Part shown: positions 34,340 to 42,589 of the stretch, piece by piece
Layout of the letters: each line of letters starts with the position of its first letter
Numbering within the stretch: position 1 is the stretch's first letter
Source of the DNA: Anaerolineae bacterium
GTDB taxonomy: Bacteria; Chloroflexota; Anaerolineae; Promineifilales; Promineifilaceae
Reading direction: 5' to 3'
Length of the DNA: 64,000 nt
NCBI GenBank assembly: GCA_023382655.1
Contig: JAHDWK010000022.1
Coordinates: 62,001-126,000 of the forward strand
Position numbers and translations under genes: made by a program
Notes under the pieces: generated by a model
What the model was told of the DNA's origin: nothing
Databases searched by the model: none
What the model saw: only the letters and a program-made list of their open reading frames with translations

Positions 34340-34750
34340 CTACTTCATCACCATCTCAAATTGCACGGGGCGGAATTTGTACCCGTAGACAATCATACCT
34401 TCGTCGCCGTCGGTGCGCAGCTTGCGCGTGACCATTTCCACGGGCATCCCAATATACATTTCATCTTCATCCATATCGGTCAACTGCGCCGTAACCAATG
34501 GCCCTTCCTCCAATTTGACCAACGCCACACTGTAAGGCGTATTGTGTTCAAACCCGGCGGGGGCATCGTAGATGGTGGTGTATGAATAGATTTCACCCAG
34601 GCCGGTGAAGGTATACAACTCTTTAGCCGGGGCTTCACATTCCAAACAAACATCACGCGGTGGGAATAACTTAACGCCGCAGTTATCGCAGGTCTCCCCT
34701 ACTAATTTGTAACGCTGTCCTTGTAAACGCCAATGACGTGAGACTTCCAT
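34340..34750 (-). CDS. Zn-ribbon/OB-fold DUF35 protein
   Basis: 136 residues. The N-terminal rubredoxin-like zinc ribbon is GETCDNCGVKLFPPRDVCLE-C (C-x2-C...C-x2-C), followed by the OB-fold domain with LGEIYSYTTIYDAPAGFEHN and PYSVALVKLEEGPLVTAQLT. In archaea, DUF35 proteins form a complex with acetyl-CoA acetyltransferase and HMG-CoA synthase and channel the thioester. The partner genes lie on the same strand at 36488-40141, separated here by the sigma-factor pair. It is predicted to be a scaffold for the mevalonate entry complex. Confidence 0.88.
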   Translation of the reverse strand: MEVSRHWRLQGQRYKLVGETCDNCGVKLFPPRDVCLECEAPAKELYTFTGLGEIYSYTTIYDAPAGFEHNTPYSVALVKLEEGPLVTAQLTDMDEDEMYIGMPVEMVTRKLRTDGDEGMIVYGYKFRPVQFEMVMK

Positions 34751-35010
34751 TTTTATATCCTCCGGTTTTTTATCTCCGGTTCTAGTGGGTTATTAAAACC
34801 AAAATTTCCTGTTCGTAATTATCTACGGAAACCCTATCATCTACTGCCAGTGTCGCTCGTATCGCTGTCAAAAGCTGTCAGGAATGGGGATACAGGTATA
34901 TCCGGGGTACCAATATGGGTCACGGCCGTAACAAATCCACACCCAATGCAGTATTTTGCCCCCCTTCTGCGATACCATTAGCAAATCAACACAAACCGGT
35001 GTGCAGCAAC

Positions 35011-35583
35011 ATGTATTTGTTAGAAAAAGAAAAAAAACTCGTCACACAAGCTAAAAAAGGTAACCGGCAGGCAATGGCACAACTGTATGATGGCCTGTTT
35101 CCCGGCGTATATGCCTACACACGCCTGCGTCTGCCCACCACAGCCGATGCCGAAGACGTTGTCTCCGAAACATTCCTCGCCGTCGTCAACTGCCTACCCG
35201 ATTTCCAATGGGAACATTCCGGCTCATTCCGCGCCTGGGTCTTCCAGATCGCTCGCAACCACGTCGCCAATTTTTACCGGCGCAAGGAACCAAACGTCAC
35301 CATCCCCCTCGCTGAAGCTCCAGACGCATCCCTTACCCAACCATCCACGCCCGAAGACACCTTCATCCAGACAGAACGCAAACATTACCTGCTATCCACC
35401 ATCCGCCACCTAAGCCCCCGTCGTCAGGAAGTCCTCCTCTTGCGTTACTTCGGCGGCTTGCGAAACAACGAAATTGCCCTGGCGCTATCGCTCGACGAAA
35501 GAACCGTCTCCGCACATCTCAGCCGGGCATTAGCCGAATTACAATCCATCCTCGACAAAAATCAGGAGATTACTAAACCATGA
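35011..35583 (+). CDS. ECF-type RNA polymerase sigma factor
   Basis: 190 residues from the ATG at 35011 (MYLLEKEKKLVTQAKKGN), the natural ECF start; a frame from 34915 adds 32 unlike residues. Region 2 is ADAEDVVSETFLAVVNCLPD-FQWEHSGSFRAWVFQIARNH; region 4 is LSPRRQEVLLLRYFGGLRNN-EIALALSLDERTVSAHLSRA. It would direct transcription at its own promoters in response to the companion gene. ATGA overlap (35580-35583) couples it to the next gene. It contains no ACGGCCGT and splits the mevalonate genes. Confidence 0.92.
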   Translation: MYLLEKEKKLVTQAKKGNRQAMAQLYDGLFPGVYAYTRLRLPTTADAEDVVSETFLAVVNCLPDFQWEHSGSFRAWVFQIARNHVANFYRRKEPNVTIPLAEAPDASLTQPSTPEDTFIQTERKHYLLSTIRHLSPRRQEVLLLRYFGGLRNNEIALALSLDERTVSAHLSRALAELQSILDKNQEITKP

Positions 35584-36404
35584 ACCAACAGAATTATCAC
35601 AAATTAGAAGAAATGCTAAACGAAGTAAGCCCCCAGGCCAACCATGAATTCTACCTGGCACTGCGGCAACAAGTGCTGGACACACCGATAAACCAAAACG
35701 CCACTTCCTCTCGTAAATTCAGGCTCTTTGACCGCTTCCCGCTGTGGCAGCCGGTAGCCGGGGCAGCTTTACTTCTGTTGCTCATCTTATTCTTCACGCC
35801 CCTCGGCCAGATAGTGGCGCAACAGGTCTTACGCCTGGGTGTGTTTTTCGTCACCACCAATCCCGCCCCGGCCGAAGAACATATAACCAATCCCCCATCT
35901 GAGGCAGATACTTACACATTGACGACCAGAGCCAGTCAACTACAGGAAGCAAGTGCCCTGGCCGGTTTCCCCGTCTACTACCCCGCCTACCTGCCCACCG
36001 GCTACACACCCGACACCACCCCCCCGCTCCAACTGGTGACAAATTCGCAAGGCACAATCGTTTCCGCCGAAGCCATGTTCCACAGCGCTGATGGTGAATA
36101 CATCCTCTACTACGCCCAACACCCGTTCCCGCCAGATACCGAACTATCCGACATGCCCCTCAACATAGGCGCAGCCACCGCCGAACCCACCACCGTACTG
36201 GGCAATGAGGCTCTGTGGTTAACAAACTACGCCTGGGGAACCGCGCCGGACAGCGCCGGTAATTTACAAACAGTGCTCTACCATGTGCTAATCTGGACGC
36301 TCCCCGCCACAGATGGAGGCAAATTCTATTTCTGGTTGGGCAGTGGAGAGGAACTGGCTCTAACGGAGATGCTCCGCATCGCCGAATCAATGGCGACCGA
36401 ATAA
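35580..36404 (+). CDS. Membrane-anchored DUF4367 protein, probable anti-sigma factor
   Basis: 274 residues. A cytoplasmic N-terminus of about 50 residues (LEEMLNEVSPQANHEFYLAL) precedes one transmembrane segment (WQPVAGAALLLLLILFFTP), then an extracytoplasmic domain with ASALAGFPVYYPAYLPTGYT and EALWLTNYAW, resembling DUF4367/MucB-like sensor domains. The overlap with the sigma factor gene and the topology support an anti-sigma role (inference). The N-terminal part has no clear zinc motif (H-x3-C-x2-C), so it is not a ZAS-type factor. Confidence 0.75.
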   Translation: MNQQNYHKLEEMLNEVSPQANHEFYLALRQQVLDTPINQNATSSRKFRLFDRFPLWQPVAGAALLLLLILFFTPLGQIVAQQVLRLGVFFVTTNPAPAEEHITNPPSEADTYTLTTRASQLQEASALAGFPVYYPAYLPTGYTPDTTPPLQLVTNSQGTIVSAEAMFHSADGEYILYYAQHPFPPDTELSDMPLNIGAATAEPTTVLGNEALWLTNYAWGTAPDSAGNLQTVLYHVLIWTLPATDGGKFYFWLGSGEELALTEMLRIAESMATE

Positions 36405-36410
36405 ACACAA

Positions 36411-36459
36411 AGAGAGTGGGGATGCGGCCATCGCTAGGATGCAGACATCCCCACTCTCT
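36411..36459. terminator. Hairpin between convergent anti-sigma and thiolase genes
   Basis: 14-bp inverted repeat AGAGAGTGGGGATG / CATCCCCACTCTCT with a 21-base loop, 6 bp past the stop of the plus-strand gene and 28 bp past the stop of the minus-strand thiolase. No strong T-run. It may be a bidirectional 3'-end structure. Confidence 0.55.
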
Positions 36460-36487
36460 ATCTCTATCGTAACAATGTATATGGGTA

Positions 36488-37639
36488 CTAAAGGCTCAAG
36501 ATGTGGGTCACGGCCGTAGCCCCCGTACCCCCCAAATTCTGCGCCATGCCAATTTTGGCGTCAGGCACCTGGCACGCTTCCGCCTGCCCACGCAGTTGTC
36601 GCGCTACTTCCACCACCTGATATACGCCCGTGGCCCCACCGGGATTGCCGCGTGCTTTCAGGCCGCCAAAGGTACTGATGGGCACACGGCCGTTACGCCC
36701 AATCTGCCCATCCCGCGCCAACTGCCAGCCTTCACCCGGCGCCGCAAAACCGGCCGCTTCCAACGACAGCGCCGCCAGCACCGTAAATGCATCATGCAAT
36801 TCAAACAAATCAATATCATCCGGCGTCACGCCGGCCATGGCCATCGCTTTTTGGGCGCTGCGTTCCGCCGCCCCCAGCCATAGCGGGTTCTTGCGGTCAT
36901 GCAGCGCCAGCGTGTCCGTGGCCAGCGCCGAACCGAGAATATGAATCGGCTGCGGCGACATATCCATCGCCTTCTCGCTGTTCACCACAATCACCGCCGC
37001 CGCGCCATCACCTGCCGGGGCGGCATCAAAGAGACTCACCGGCGTGGCCACCGGGGATGCTTTGGCAAATGCCTCCGCCTTCACCCGGTTGCGGAACATC
37101 GCCAGCGGATTGTCCGCACCATTAGCATGGGCATTTACACTAAACCCGGCAAAGTCGGGCACGCTCACGCCATACTCATGCATATAACGGCGCATCATCA
37201 GCGCGCCCGCGCCTGCGGCCGTCAGCCCTTGCATCGCTTCATAATCCGCATCCAGCCCGGTAGCCAGCGCTGCCGTAATGGGCGAGCCAGTCTGGTCGGT
37301 CATCTTTTCCACGCCGACCACCAGCGCCGTTTCTACCAGGCCGCTTTGCACCGCCAGCACCGCCTGGCGCAGCGCCGCGCCGCCGGAAGCGTCTGCCGCT
37401 TCCACCGTGACGGCCTCAATGCCACGCAAACCGGCAAAGTCAGCGACTAATGCGCCCAGGTGATTTTGCTGGCTCAGTTGCCCCGCCAGCATATTACCCA
37501 CATACAAGGTGTCTACCTTGCTAATATCGGCGTCATCCAATGCCGCCTCGATGGCATACCAGGCCAGATGGCGGATGGAGGTATCCCAATGTTCGTTTAC
37601 GGCCGTATAGCCAATTCCAATGATCGAAACGTTTGTCAT
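36488..37639 (-). CDS. Thiolase-fold acetyl-CoA C-acetyltransferase-like protein, catalytic Cys replaced
   Basis: 383 residues, normal for archaeal-type thiolases. VSIIGIGYTAVNEHWDTSIR opens the fold, and MDIAPVGDGAAA-type sequence (APAGDGAAAVIVVNSEKAMD) and NLGGTGATAVTHILSL close it. At the nucleophile position, where the family usually has C-A-S-G-G, the sequence reads EAADASGGAALRQAV: Asp replaces Cys (codon GAC). The usual GHP-x-G is GNPGG. If the alignment is right, Claisen chemistry is impaired and the protein may act as a partner subunit in the DUF35/HMG-CoA synthase complex. It is next to HMG-CoA synthase on the same strand. Confidence 0.8.
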   Translation of the reverse strand: MTNVSIIGIGYTAVNEHWDTSIRHLAWYAIEAALDDADISKVDTLYVGNMLAGQLSQQNHLGALVADFAGLRGIEAVTVEAADASGGAALRQAVLAVQSGLVETALVVGVEKMTDQTGSPITAALATGLDADYEAMQGLTAAGAGALMMRRYMHEYGVSVPDFAGFSVNAHANGADNPLAMFRNRVKAEAFAKASPVATPVSLFDAAPAGDGAAAVIVVNSEKAMDMSPQPIHILGSALATDTLALHDRKNPLWLGAAERSAQKAMAMAGVTPDDIDLFELHDAFTVLAALSLEAAGFAAPGEGWQLARDGQIGRNGRVPISTFGGLKARGNPGGATGVYQVVEVARQLRGQAEACQVPDAKIGMAQNLGGTGATAVTHILSL

Positions 37640-37664
37640 GGTGCTAGATTCCTACTGGCGGGAA

Positions 37665-37709
37665 ACGTGATGCGTGAAAAGAATTCATGGTTCACGCATC
37701 ACGCATCAC
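37665..37709. repeat. Word-palindrome element (CGTGATGCGTGA type)
   Basis: CGTGATGCGTGA, spacer AAAGAATTCATGG, then TTCACGCATCACGCATCAC. It is 4 bp from the stop of the HMG-CoA synthase gene and just upstream of the thiolase start. The same word is used at 60099-60158. Confidence 0.8.
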
Positions 37710-37712
37710 TCT

Positions 37713-38780
37713 CTACGACATCTTCAACTTATCCCGATACCGCGTATACGTGGCGTAATTGATCTCCTTACGCCGGGCTATGTAGGCTTCGGTGGTGGGG
37801 GCATTCGCCCGCACCTCCGGCAGCTTGTCCGTCACCGTCAGATCAAAGGCATCGGAGCCAGAGCCAGAGCCATAGCTGACCATGAGAATCCGGTCGCCCG
37901 GTTCGGCCATATCCAAAATGGCCGTCAGGCCAATCATGGATGAGCCAGAGTAAGTATTGCCAATGCGTGGGCTGAGCAACCCCGGTTTGATTTGCTCCAT
38001 CGTAAAGCCCAACTGTTTACCCACCCGTTCCGGGAACTTGGCGTTAGGCTGATGGAACACGGCCCAGTCATAATCGGCCGCCGTTGTGCCCATCTCACTC
38101 ATCAACGCCTCAGCCGCACCTAAAATATGCTTGAAGTAGGCCGGTTCGCCCGTAAAACGGTCGCCGTGCGACGGGTACTCGGCGTGCGCCCGCCGCCAGA
38201 AGTCCGGTGTGTCGGTCACAAAGGAGTAAGAAGCGTTGATGATGGCCACAGCTTCATCGGCCGGGCCAAGCAGGATGGCGGCGCCGCCGGCTGCGGCCGT
38301 ATATTCCAGTGCATCACCGGGCCGCCCCTGCGCCGTATCCATGCCGATGGTCAGGGCATACCGGGCCATACCCGACCCCACAAAGCCGATCCCGGCCTGC
38401 ATCGCTTCCGTGCCCGCTTTGCAGGCAAATTCCCAATCGGCCGCCAGCGTGTTGGGTACCGCGCCAATGGCCTCGGCCACTATGGTGCTGGTGGGTTTCA
38501 CGGCGTAGGGATGGCTTTCGCTGCCTACCCAGACGGCGCGGATGTCCTGGGGATCAACCTGCCCACGCTGCAACGCATTGCGCGCCGCTTCCACGGACAT
38601 GGTAGCTACGTCTTCGTCCAGGCCGTTGACGGCTTTTTCCTGAATGGGGACACCGCCCACGCCGTTGGTCCACATTTGCGAAATTTCTTTGGCCGGTATG
38701 CGGAAACGGGGCACATACGCCCCATAGCCCACAATGCCTACTGGCCGGTCTGGTTTCATGAGTTTATTTGAGTCTGTCAT
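37713..38780 (-). CDS. Hydroxymethylglutaryl-CoA synthase, archaeal type
   Basis: 355 residues. The N-terminus (GIVGYGAYVPRFRIPAKEIS) and the nucleophile segment LAADWEFACKAGTEAMQAGI with its Cys match archaeal HMG-CoA synthases; FHQPNAKFPERVGKQLGFTM carries the conserved His, and MVSYGSGSGSDAFDLTVT the C-terminal glycine loop. It condenses acetyl-CoA with acetoacetyl-CoA to HMG-CoA in the mevalonate pathway. An ATG at residue 8 (MKPDRPVGIVGYGAYVP) is an alternative start. It lies between HMG-CoA reductase and the thiolase-like gene, all on the same strand. Confidence 0.92.
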   Translation of the reverse strand: MTDSNKLMKPDRPVGIVGYGAYVPRFRIPAKEISQMWTNGVGGVPIQEKAVNGLDEDVATMSVEAARNALQRGQVDPQDIRAVWVGSESHPYAVKPTSTIVAEAIGAVPNTLAADWEFACKAGTEAMQAGIGFVGSGMARYALTIGMDTAQGRPGDALEYTAAAGGAAILLGPADEAVAIINASYSFVTDTPDFWRRAHAEYPSHGDRFTGEPAYFKHILGAAEALMSEMGTTAADYDWAVFHQPNAKFPERVGKQLGFTMEQIKPGLLSPRIGNTYSGSSMIGLTAILDMAEPGDRILMVSYGSGSGSDAFDLTVTDKLPEVRANAPTTEAYIARRKEINYATYTRYRDKLKMS

Positions 38781-38792
38781 TGTTCCTCTTTG

Positions 38793-38876
38793 CGGTAATC
38801 GGTTACCCGTAATCGGTTATCGGTGAACGGTAATCGGTTGAAGCTAACCGATTACAGATTACCGATTACCGATAAC
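38793..38876. repeat. Word-palindrome element (GGTAATCGGTTACCCGTAATCG type)
   Basis: Left half: GGTAATCGGTTACCCGTAATCGGTTATCGGTGAACGGTAATCGG. Right half: CTAACCGATTACAGATTACCGATTACCGATAAC. The C-terminal codons and TAA of HMG-CoA reductase (VIGNL-stop) lie inside the right half. Confidence 0.85.
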
Positions 38877-40141
38877 AGTTCTTTTGCGCGTTCCACGCGG
38901 ATATTTTGTTCTTTAACGAGAAGGTCGGCAATGGTTTGCACCTGACCGTCGGTGGCGCCGGCGGCCAGAGCCACCTGGCGGGCGTGCATACGCATGTGCC
39001 CTTGCTGAATGCCGACGGTTGCCAGGGCTTTAATCGCCGCCAGGTTTTGGGCTAGGCCAACAGCCGCCATCACCTGCGCCAGTTCGGCCGCAGACTGCAC
39101 ATTGAGAATCTTCAGGGCCACCTGAGCAGTGGGATGTACTTTGGTGGCCCCGCCTACCACCCCAACGGAGAGGGGCAGGGTGATTTCGCCGTAGAGGTCG
39201 CCGTTGGGGGTGACATGCCAGTCGGTGAGGGATTGGTAACGGCCGTGCCGCGCCGCATACGCATGTGCCCCTGATTCTACCGCCCGCCAATCGTTGCCGG
39301 TAGCAATACAGACGGCGTCAATGCCGTTCATAATGCCTTTGTTGTGAGTGGCTGCCCGGTAGGGGTCTACCACGGCAAAGGCGTTGGCTTCAGCGATGAG
39401 TTGGGCCACTTCATGGCCGGTGTAGGTGGTGCGCTGCGCCAGGGTGTCGGCGGGGACGGTGCAGCGGGCGGTAGCGGTACGCCGGTCGGTGAGGTTGGAG
39501 AGGATGCGCAAATTGGTGCGCCCACCGGTCAGGTCAGTCACCAGCGGGGCGATGCTTTCTACGGCCGTGTTGATGGCATTGGCCCCCATGGCATCGCGGC
39601 AGTCATAGAGCAGGTGGATGATGAGCATGGGGCCGACGGGGGTGTCCCAAAACGGCCGTATCTCAATATCCCGCGCCCCACCACCCCGTTTGACAATGTT
39701 CAGGCTGCACGCATTGGCTGCATCCATGAGGTCTTGTTTGTGGGCCGCGATGGCCGACATGGCCACGTTCATATCGAGGATGTCCAGCAGTTGAATTTGC
39801 CCGATCATCACCGGGTCAGACGATTCGGTGTGGAAGCCGCCGCCTTCGCGGATGAGCTTGGCGGCGTGGCTGACGGCGGCCAAGACGCTCGGTTCTTCCA
39901 CGGCCATAGGAATGAGGTAGTCACGGCCGTTGATCAAAAAGTTAGCAGCCACACCCAAAGGCAGGGCAAAGGTACCCAGTGCGTTTTCGATCATTTTGTC
40001 GGCCTGGGTGGGGGATAGGCCACGGCCGTGCAGCACCGCTTTGTCCTCGGTCGTCAGGTCAGCCCATTCGGCCACCATCTCAATCCGTTCTTCCAACGAC
40101 AACTTATAAAAGCCAGGTAGTCGTGAAGATTTGTCAATCAC
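38852..40141 (-). CDS. mvaA: Hydroxymethylglutaryl-CoA reductase (class II, degradative-type)
   Basis: 429 residues from a GTG at 40141 with AAGGA upstream (VIDKSSRLPGFYKLSLEERI), the usual class II start; an upstream frame from 40189 adds repeat-like sequence. Markers are LGVAANFLINGRDYLIPMAV-EEPSVLAAVSHAA, GVVGGATKVHPTAQVALKI, and VGLAQNLAAIKALATVGIQQ-GHMRMHAR (catalytic His). It converts HMG-CoA and mevalonate with NAD(P)H. Together with the HMG-CoA synthase and thiolase-like genes it indicates mevalonate use for isoprenoids. Confidence 0.92.
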   Translation of the reverse strand: MIDKSSRLPGFYKLSLEERIEMVAEWADLTTEDKAVLHGRGLSPTQADKMIENALGTFALPLGVAANFLINGRDYLIPMAVEEPSVLAAVSHAAKLIREGGGFHTESSDPVMIGQIQLLDILDMNVAMSAIAAHKQDLMDAANACSLNIVKRGGGARDIEIRPFWDTPVGPMLIIHLLYDCRDAMGANAINTAVESIAPLVTDLTGGRTNLRILSNLTDRRTATARCTVPADTLAQRTTYTGHEVAQLIAEANAFAVVDPYRAATHNKGIMNGIDAVCIATGNDWRAVESGAHAYAARHGRYQSLTDWHVTPNGDLYGEITLPLSVGVVGGATKVHPTAQVALKILNVQSAAELAQVMAAVGLAQNLAAIKALATVGIQQGHMRMHARQVALAAGATDGQVQTIADLLVKEQNIRVERAKELLSVIGNL

Positions 40142-40158
40142 AGGTCCTTTCCTTATCC

Positions 40159-40234
40159 AGATTGGTTCAGTCTTTGGAGATTGAACCAATCTCGCGTTAC
40201 AAAACGAGAGATTGGGTTGATGTGCCCAATCTCA
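40159..40234. repeat. Word-palindrome element (AGATTGGTTCAGTCTTTGGAGA type)
   Basis: AGATTGGTTCAGTCTTTGGAGATTGAACCAATCTCGCGTTACAAAACG-type series and AGAGATTGGGTTGATGTGCCCAATCTC: overlapping inverted repeats with arms AGATTGGTTCA / TGAACCAATCT and CGAGATTGGG / CCCAATCTC. It lies upstream of the HMG-CoA reductase start. Confidence 0.7.
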
Positions 40235-40403
40235 ATAACACGGACTATAGCGTTGGTTTTCTGCCAAAAGCTGTCAGGAACGGTTTCAGGAAGAAATTGA
40301 CGGGGAATATAAGCGAACTGTAAGGGGAAAGTGGCGCGGTTGGAAGCCGGCCACAACAAGAGAATCCAACCACAGTAAGATGGTGCGGTGTACACTATGC
40401 GCG

Positions 40404-41480
40404 TCAGGCAGCCACTATTATTTCATACCGGTGGGCGCGGCGAATGGCTGTTGCCAGAATTGCCACCTCTGCCAGGATAATCAGACACAGAATCAGCAGT
40501 TGGGGGGCGATGTCTGGCAGCGTGGCCCCCTGCTGCACAATCTCCACCACCGGATACATGATGTAATAGGTGGGGAAAATCTGGGCAATCCATTGCGGGA
40601 TGGAGGGGAACAAGTAAACAAAAGCCGGGGCGTATAGCAAAATACCAATCCCTTTGATGACGGCAAAGAGGGTGGTAATGTCCTTCACAAATGCACCCAA
40701 CAGAACACCCAACAATCCTGAAGCGGTTGCCCCCAAAATCAGTACAAATATCAGCAGCGCCGGTTGGCTGCCAAACGCACGGTTTAAGAGCAAAACAACA
40801 AGAGCGGTCAGCGTGCTGAGCAAGATGCCTAACAACGTCTTGGCGGTAAACACTTCACCCAATGATGTGGGGGTGATGTTCAGCGCATTCAAAGTGCGTT
40901 TCTGTTTTTCGTCTACCAGGGAGGTGGCGGGAACCATGGTGCCGCCGACGATGATGGTCATCAGGATAATCAGAGGAAATACACGATCTTGCCAGGGAAT
41001 GGCCTCAACATCGCCCAGGGTGCGGGTGATGATGTTAACCGGCGCTTCCTGCCCGGCCATCCGGCGAATCAGGGCGGCCAGGTTGATGCCCAGAATAGTC
41101 CTGTTTTTTAAGAGGCTCTCGCCCGATACATAGGCAGTGAGTTCGGCTTCCTCGCCGCTGCGGACGGTGGCGTCGAAGTGGGCGGGCAGGATGATGCCCA
41201 GGTCTATAGCGCCATTTTCCACGGCCGTTTGTAGGGCAACGGCCGTGTCATACTCCTTCACCACCAACGATTCCACTTCCTGGGCCAGGGTGACGACCTG
41301 CGAATTCCCCTCATCCATAAACCCAAGCCGGGGCTTCTCCACAAAAAATGTGCCAAACAGCAGCGAGATGACCAGGGTGATAAAAAACGGCATCAGCACG
41401 GCAAAAAGAAAGAAGGTGTTGCGCGGGCCACGTATCAGTTCCCGCTGTAATAGAATGGCAATACGGCGTAACCCACTCAT
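40404..41480 (-). CDS. ABC-2 type transporter permease
   Basis: 358 residues from the ATG at 41480 (MSGLRRIAILLQRELIRGPR); a longer frame upstream is not favoured. The N-terminal segment has one membrane helix (FFLFAVLMPFFITLVISLLF), a large outside domain of about 180 residues (AVENGAIDLGIILPAHFDAT), then five C-terminal hydrophobic segments with VPATSLVDEKQKRTLNALNI-TPTSLGEVFTAK, the ABC-2/NatB signature. It overlaps the upstream permease by ATGA (41477-41480). The three genes 40404-43453 form an exporter; the cargo is unknown. Confidence 0.87.
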   Translation of the reverse strand: MSGLRRIAILLQRELIRGPRNTFFLFAVLMPFFITLVISLLFGTFFVEKPRLGFMDEGNSQVVTLAQEVESLVVKEYDTAVALQTAVENGAIDLGIILPAHFDATVRSGEEAELTAYVSGESLLKNRTILGINLAALIRRMAGQEAPVNIITRTLGDVEAIPWQDRVFPLIILMTIIVGGTMVPATSLVDEKQKRTLNALNITPTSLGEVFTAKTLLGILLSTLTALVVLLLNRAFGSQPALLIFVLILGATASGLLGVLLGAFVKDITTLFAVIKGIGILLYAPAFVYLFPSIPQWIAQIFPTYYIMYPVVEIVQQGATLPDIAPQLLILCLIILAEVAILATAIRRAHRYEIIVAA

Positions 41481-42535
41481 CCGAACTTCCTCCACAGCGC
41501 CAGGATGCCCAGCGCAAAAAAGAGCAGCGCAAAGGCAAACAGCGCCAATAGATTTTGGGCCACATCCGACCAGTCGGCGCCAAAATTCATCACCCGGTAT
41601 AGCGTATCTACAATGTAATAGGAGGGGATCAGCTTGACCCAATCGCTTACCAGACCGGGCACGATGGCCGTAAACGCCGGAATAGTAAACGTGATGATGA
41701 CCAATATACCCCAACCCATCACGCCCATCAGGTCACGGGCCACAGATGCGATCAGAAAACCCAATCCGGTAACAAGCATGGCCCCCAGCAGCAAGGTAAG
41801 CAGGAGCAACAACGTCCCCTGATCCAGGCTGCGCGTGACCAGCATGAGCAGCGTCACCTGCGTAAAAGCCAGTCCTACCCCCATAATCCCTTTGCCGGTA
41901 AAAAGGCCGGGGATGGTCAGCGGCGTCACCAGCAGCGCCTGGATGGTTTGTCCTTCTATTTCCGAACTGACCAGGGCGGCCAAACCTAAGGTTTCTATCA
42001 TCAGGAGGGCTACCACCAGCATCGGTATCAGTTGGTCTCTTAAGGCAATCTGTCTACCGGCCATATCGGTACCCAGGATTTCTTGCCGCACGTTCAGGGT
42101 GAGCGGCTGTCCGACCATATTGTAGGCCAATTCCTGGAAGATAACGGCATAGGCTTCGTGTAATTCCTGGGGAAAATCGGGCGTAAAGTAGAGGATGATG
42201 TCGTCCTGCTCTTGGGCAGCCAGTCTGGTTAAGAGGTTGTCCGATACCACAACGCCGATGTTGTAGTCCCCGTTTTCCATAGCTTGCAGCAGGTCGTTTT
42301 CGGTCACGGCCGTTTGCAGCACTACCCCTTCTTCCGCCAACGCCTCCAATAAAACGGCCGGCAAGGCCGGCGCATAGACGCCTATCGTCACCGTCTCGTC
42401 CACTGTAGTGGGCAGGGCATAATAGATAAGGACATAAAAAACCAGCCCTAACACAGTGACAAAAGCAAAAAACCGGTTGCGAAAATAAAGGGAAAGGTCT
42501 TTAACAACAATCGTGCTGACTAAATTTGTATTCAT
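41477..42535 (-). CDS. ABC-2 type transporter permease
   Basis: 352 residues from the ATG at 42535 (MNTNLVSTIVVKDLSLYFRN); a GTG at 42544 is possible. Layout equals that of the neighbouring permease: one N-terminal helix (FFAFVTVLGLVFYVLIYYAL), an outside domain, then IETLGLAALVSSEIEGQTIQ-ALLVTPLTIPGLFTGK and several hydrophobic segments. The pair is a heteromeric permease in a NatA/B-like exporter, and an internal duplication probably gave rise to both. Upstream, a short AT-rich spacer (42547-42587) with direct repeats separates it from the ATPase. Confidence 0.87.
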   Translation of the reverse strand: MNTNLVSTIVVKDLSLYFRNRFFAFVTVLGLVFYVLIYYALPTTVDETVTIGVYAPALPAVLLEALAEEGVVLQTAVTENDLLQAMENGDYNIGVVVSDNLLTRLAAQEQDDIILYFTPDFPQELHEAYAVIFQELAYNMVGQPLTLNVRQEILGTDMAGRQIALRDQLIPMLVVALLMIETLGLAALVSSEIEGQTIQALLVTPLTIPGLFTGKGIMGVGLAFTQVTLLMLVTRSLDQGTLLLLLTLLLGAMLVTGLGFLIASVARDLMGVMGWGILVIITFTIPAFTAIVPGLVSDWVKLIPSYYIVDTLYRVMNFGADWSDVAQNLLALFAFALLFFALGILALWRKFG

Positions 42536-42546
42536 ACTTGCCACCC

Positions 42547-42587
42547 ACAGATCTGGCAGGTTTTTTGGAATCTGTCAGGTTTCCATT
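42547..42587. repeat. Short direct repeat (ATCTGGCAGGTTT type)
   Basis: AGATCTGGCAGGTTTTTTGGAATCTGTCAGGTTTCC contains two direct copies of a 12-13 bp word, ATCTG-CAGGTTT, 20 bp apart, between the ATPase stop and the permease start. No inverted half is visible, so it is only a distant relative of the other elements. Confidence 0.4.
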
Positions 42588-42589
42588 GC

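Noticed and set aside
34915..35010. N-terminal extension of the ECF sigma factor from an upstream ATG
   Set aside because: The first 32 residues have no similarity to sigma region 1/2 and begin inside the GGGTCACGGCCGTA word; the start at 35011 fits the family.
39344..40018. 224-codon plus-strand frame opposite HMG-CoA reductase
   Set aside because: Antisense to a full-length conserved enzyme; no motif of its own.
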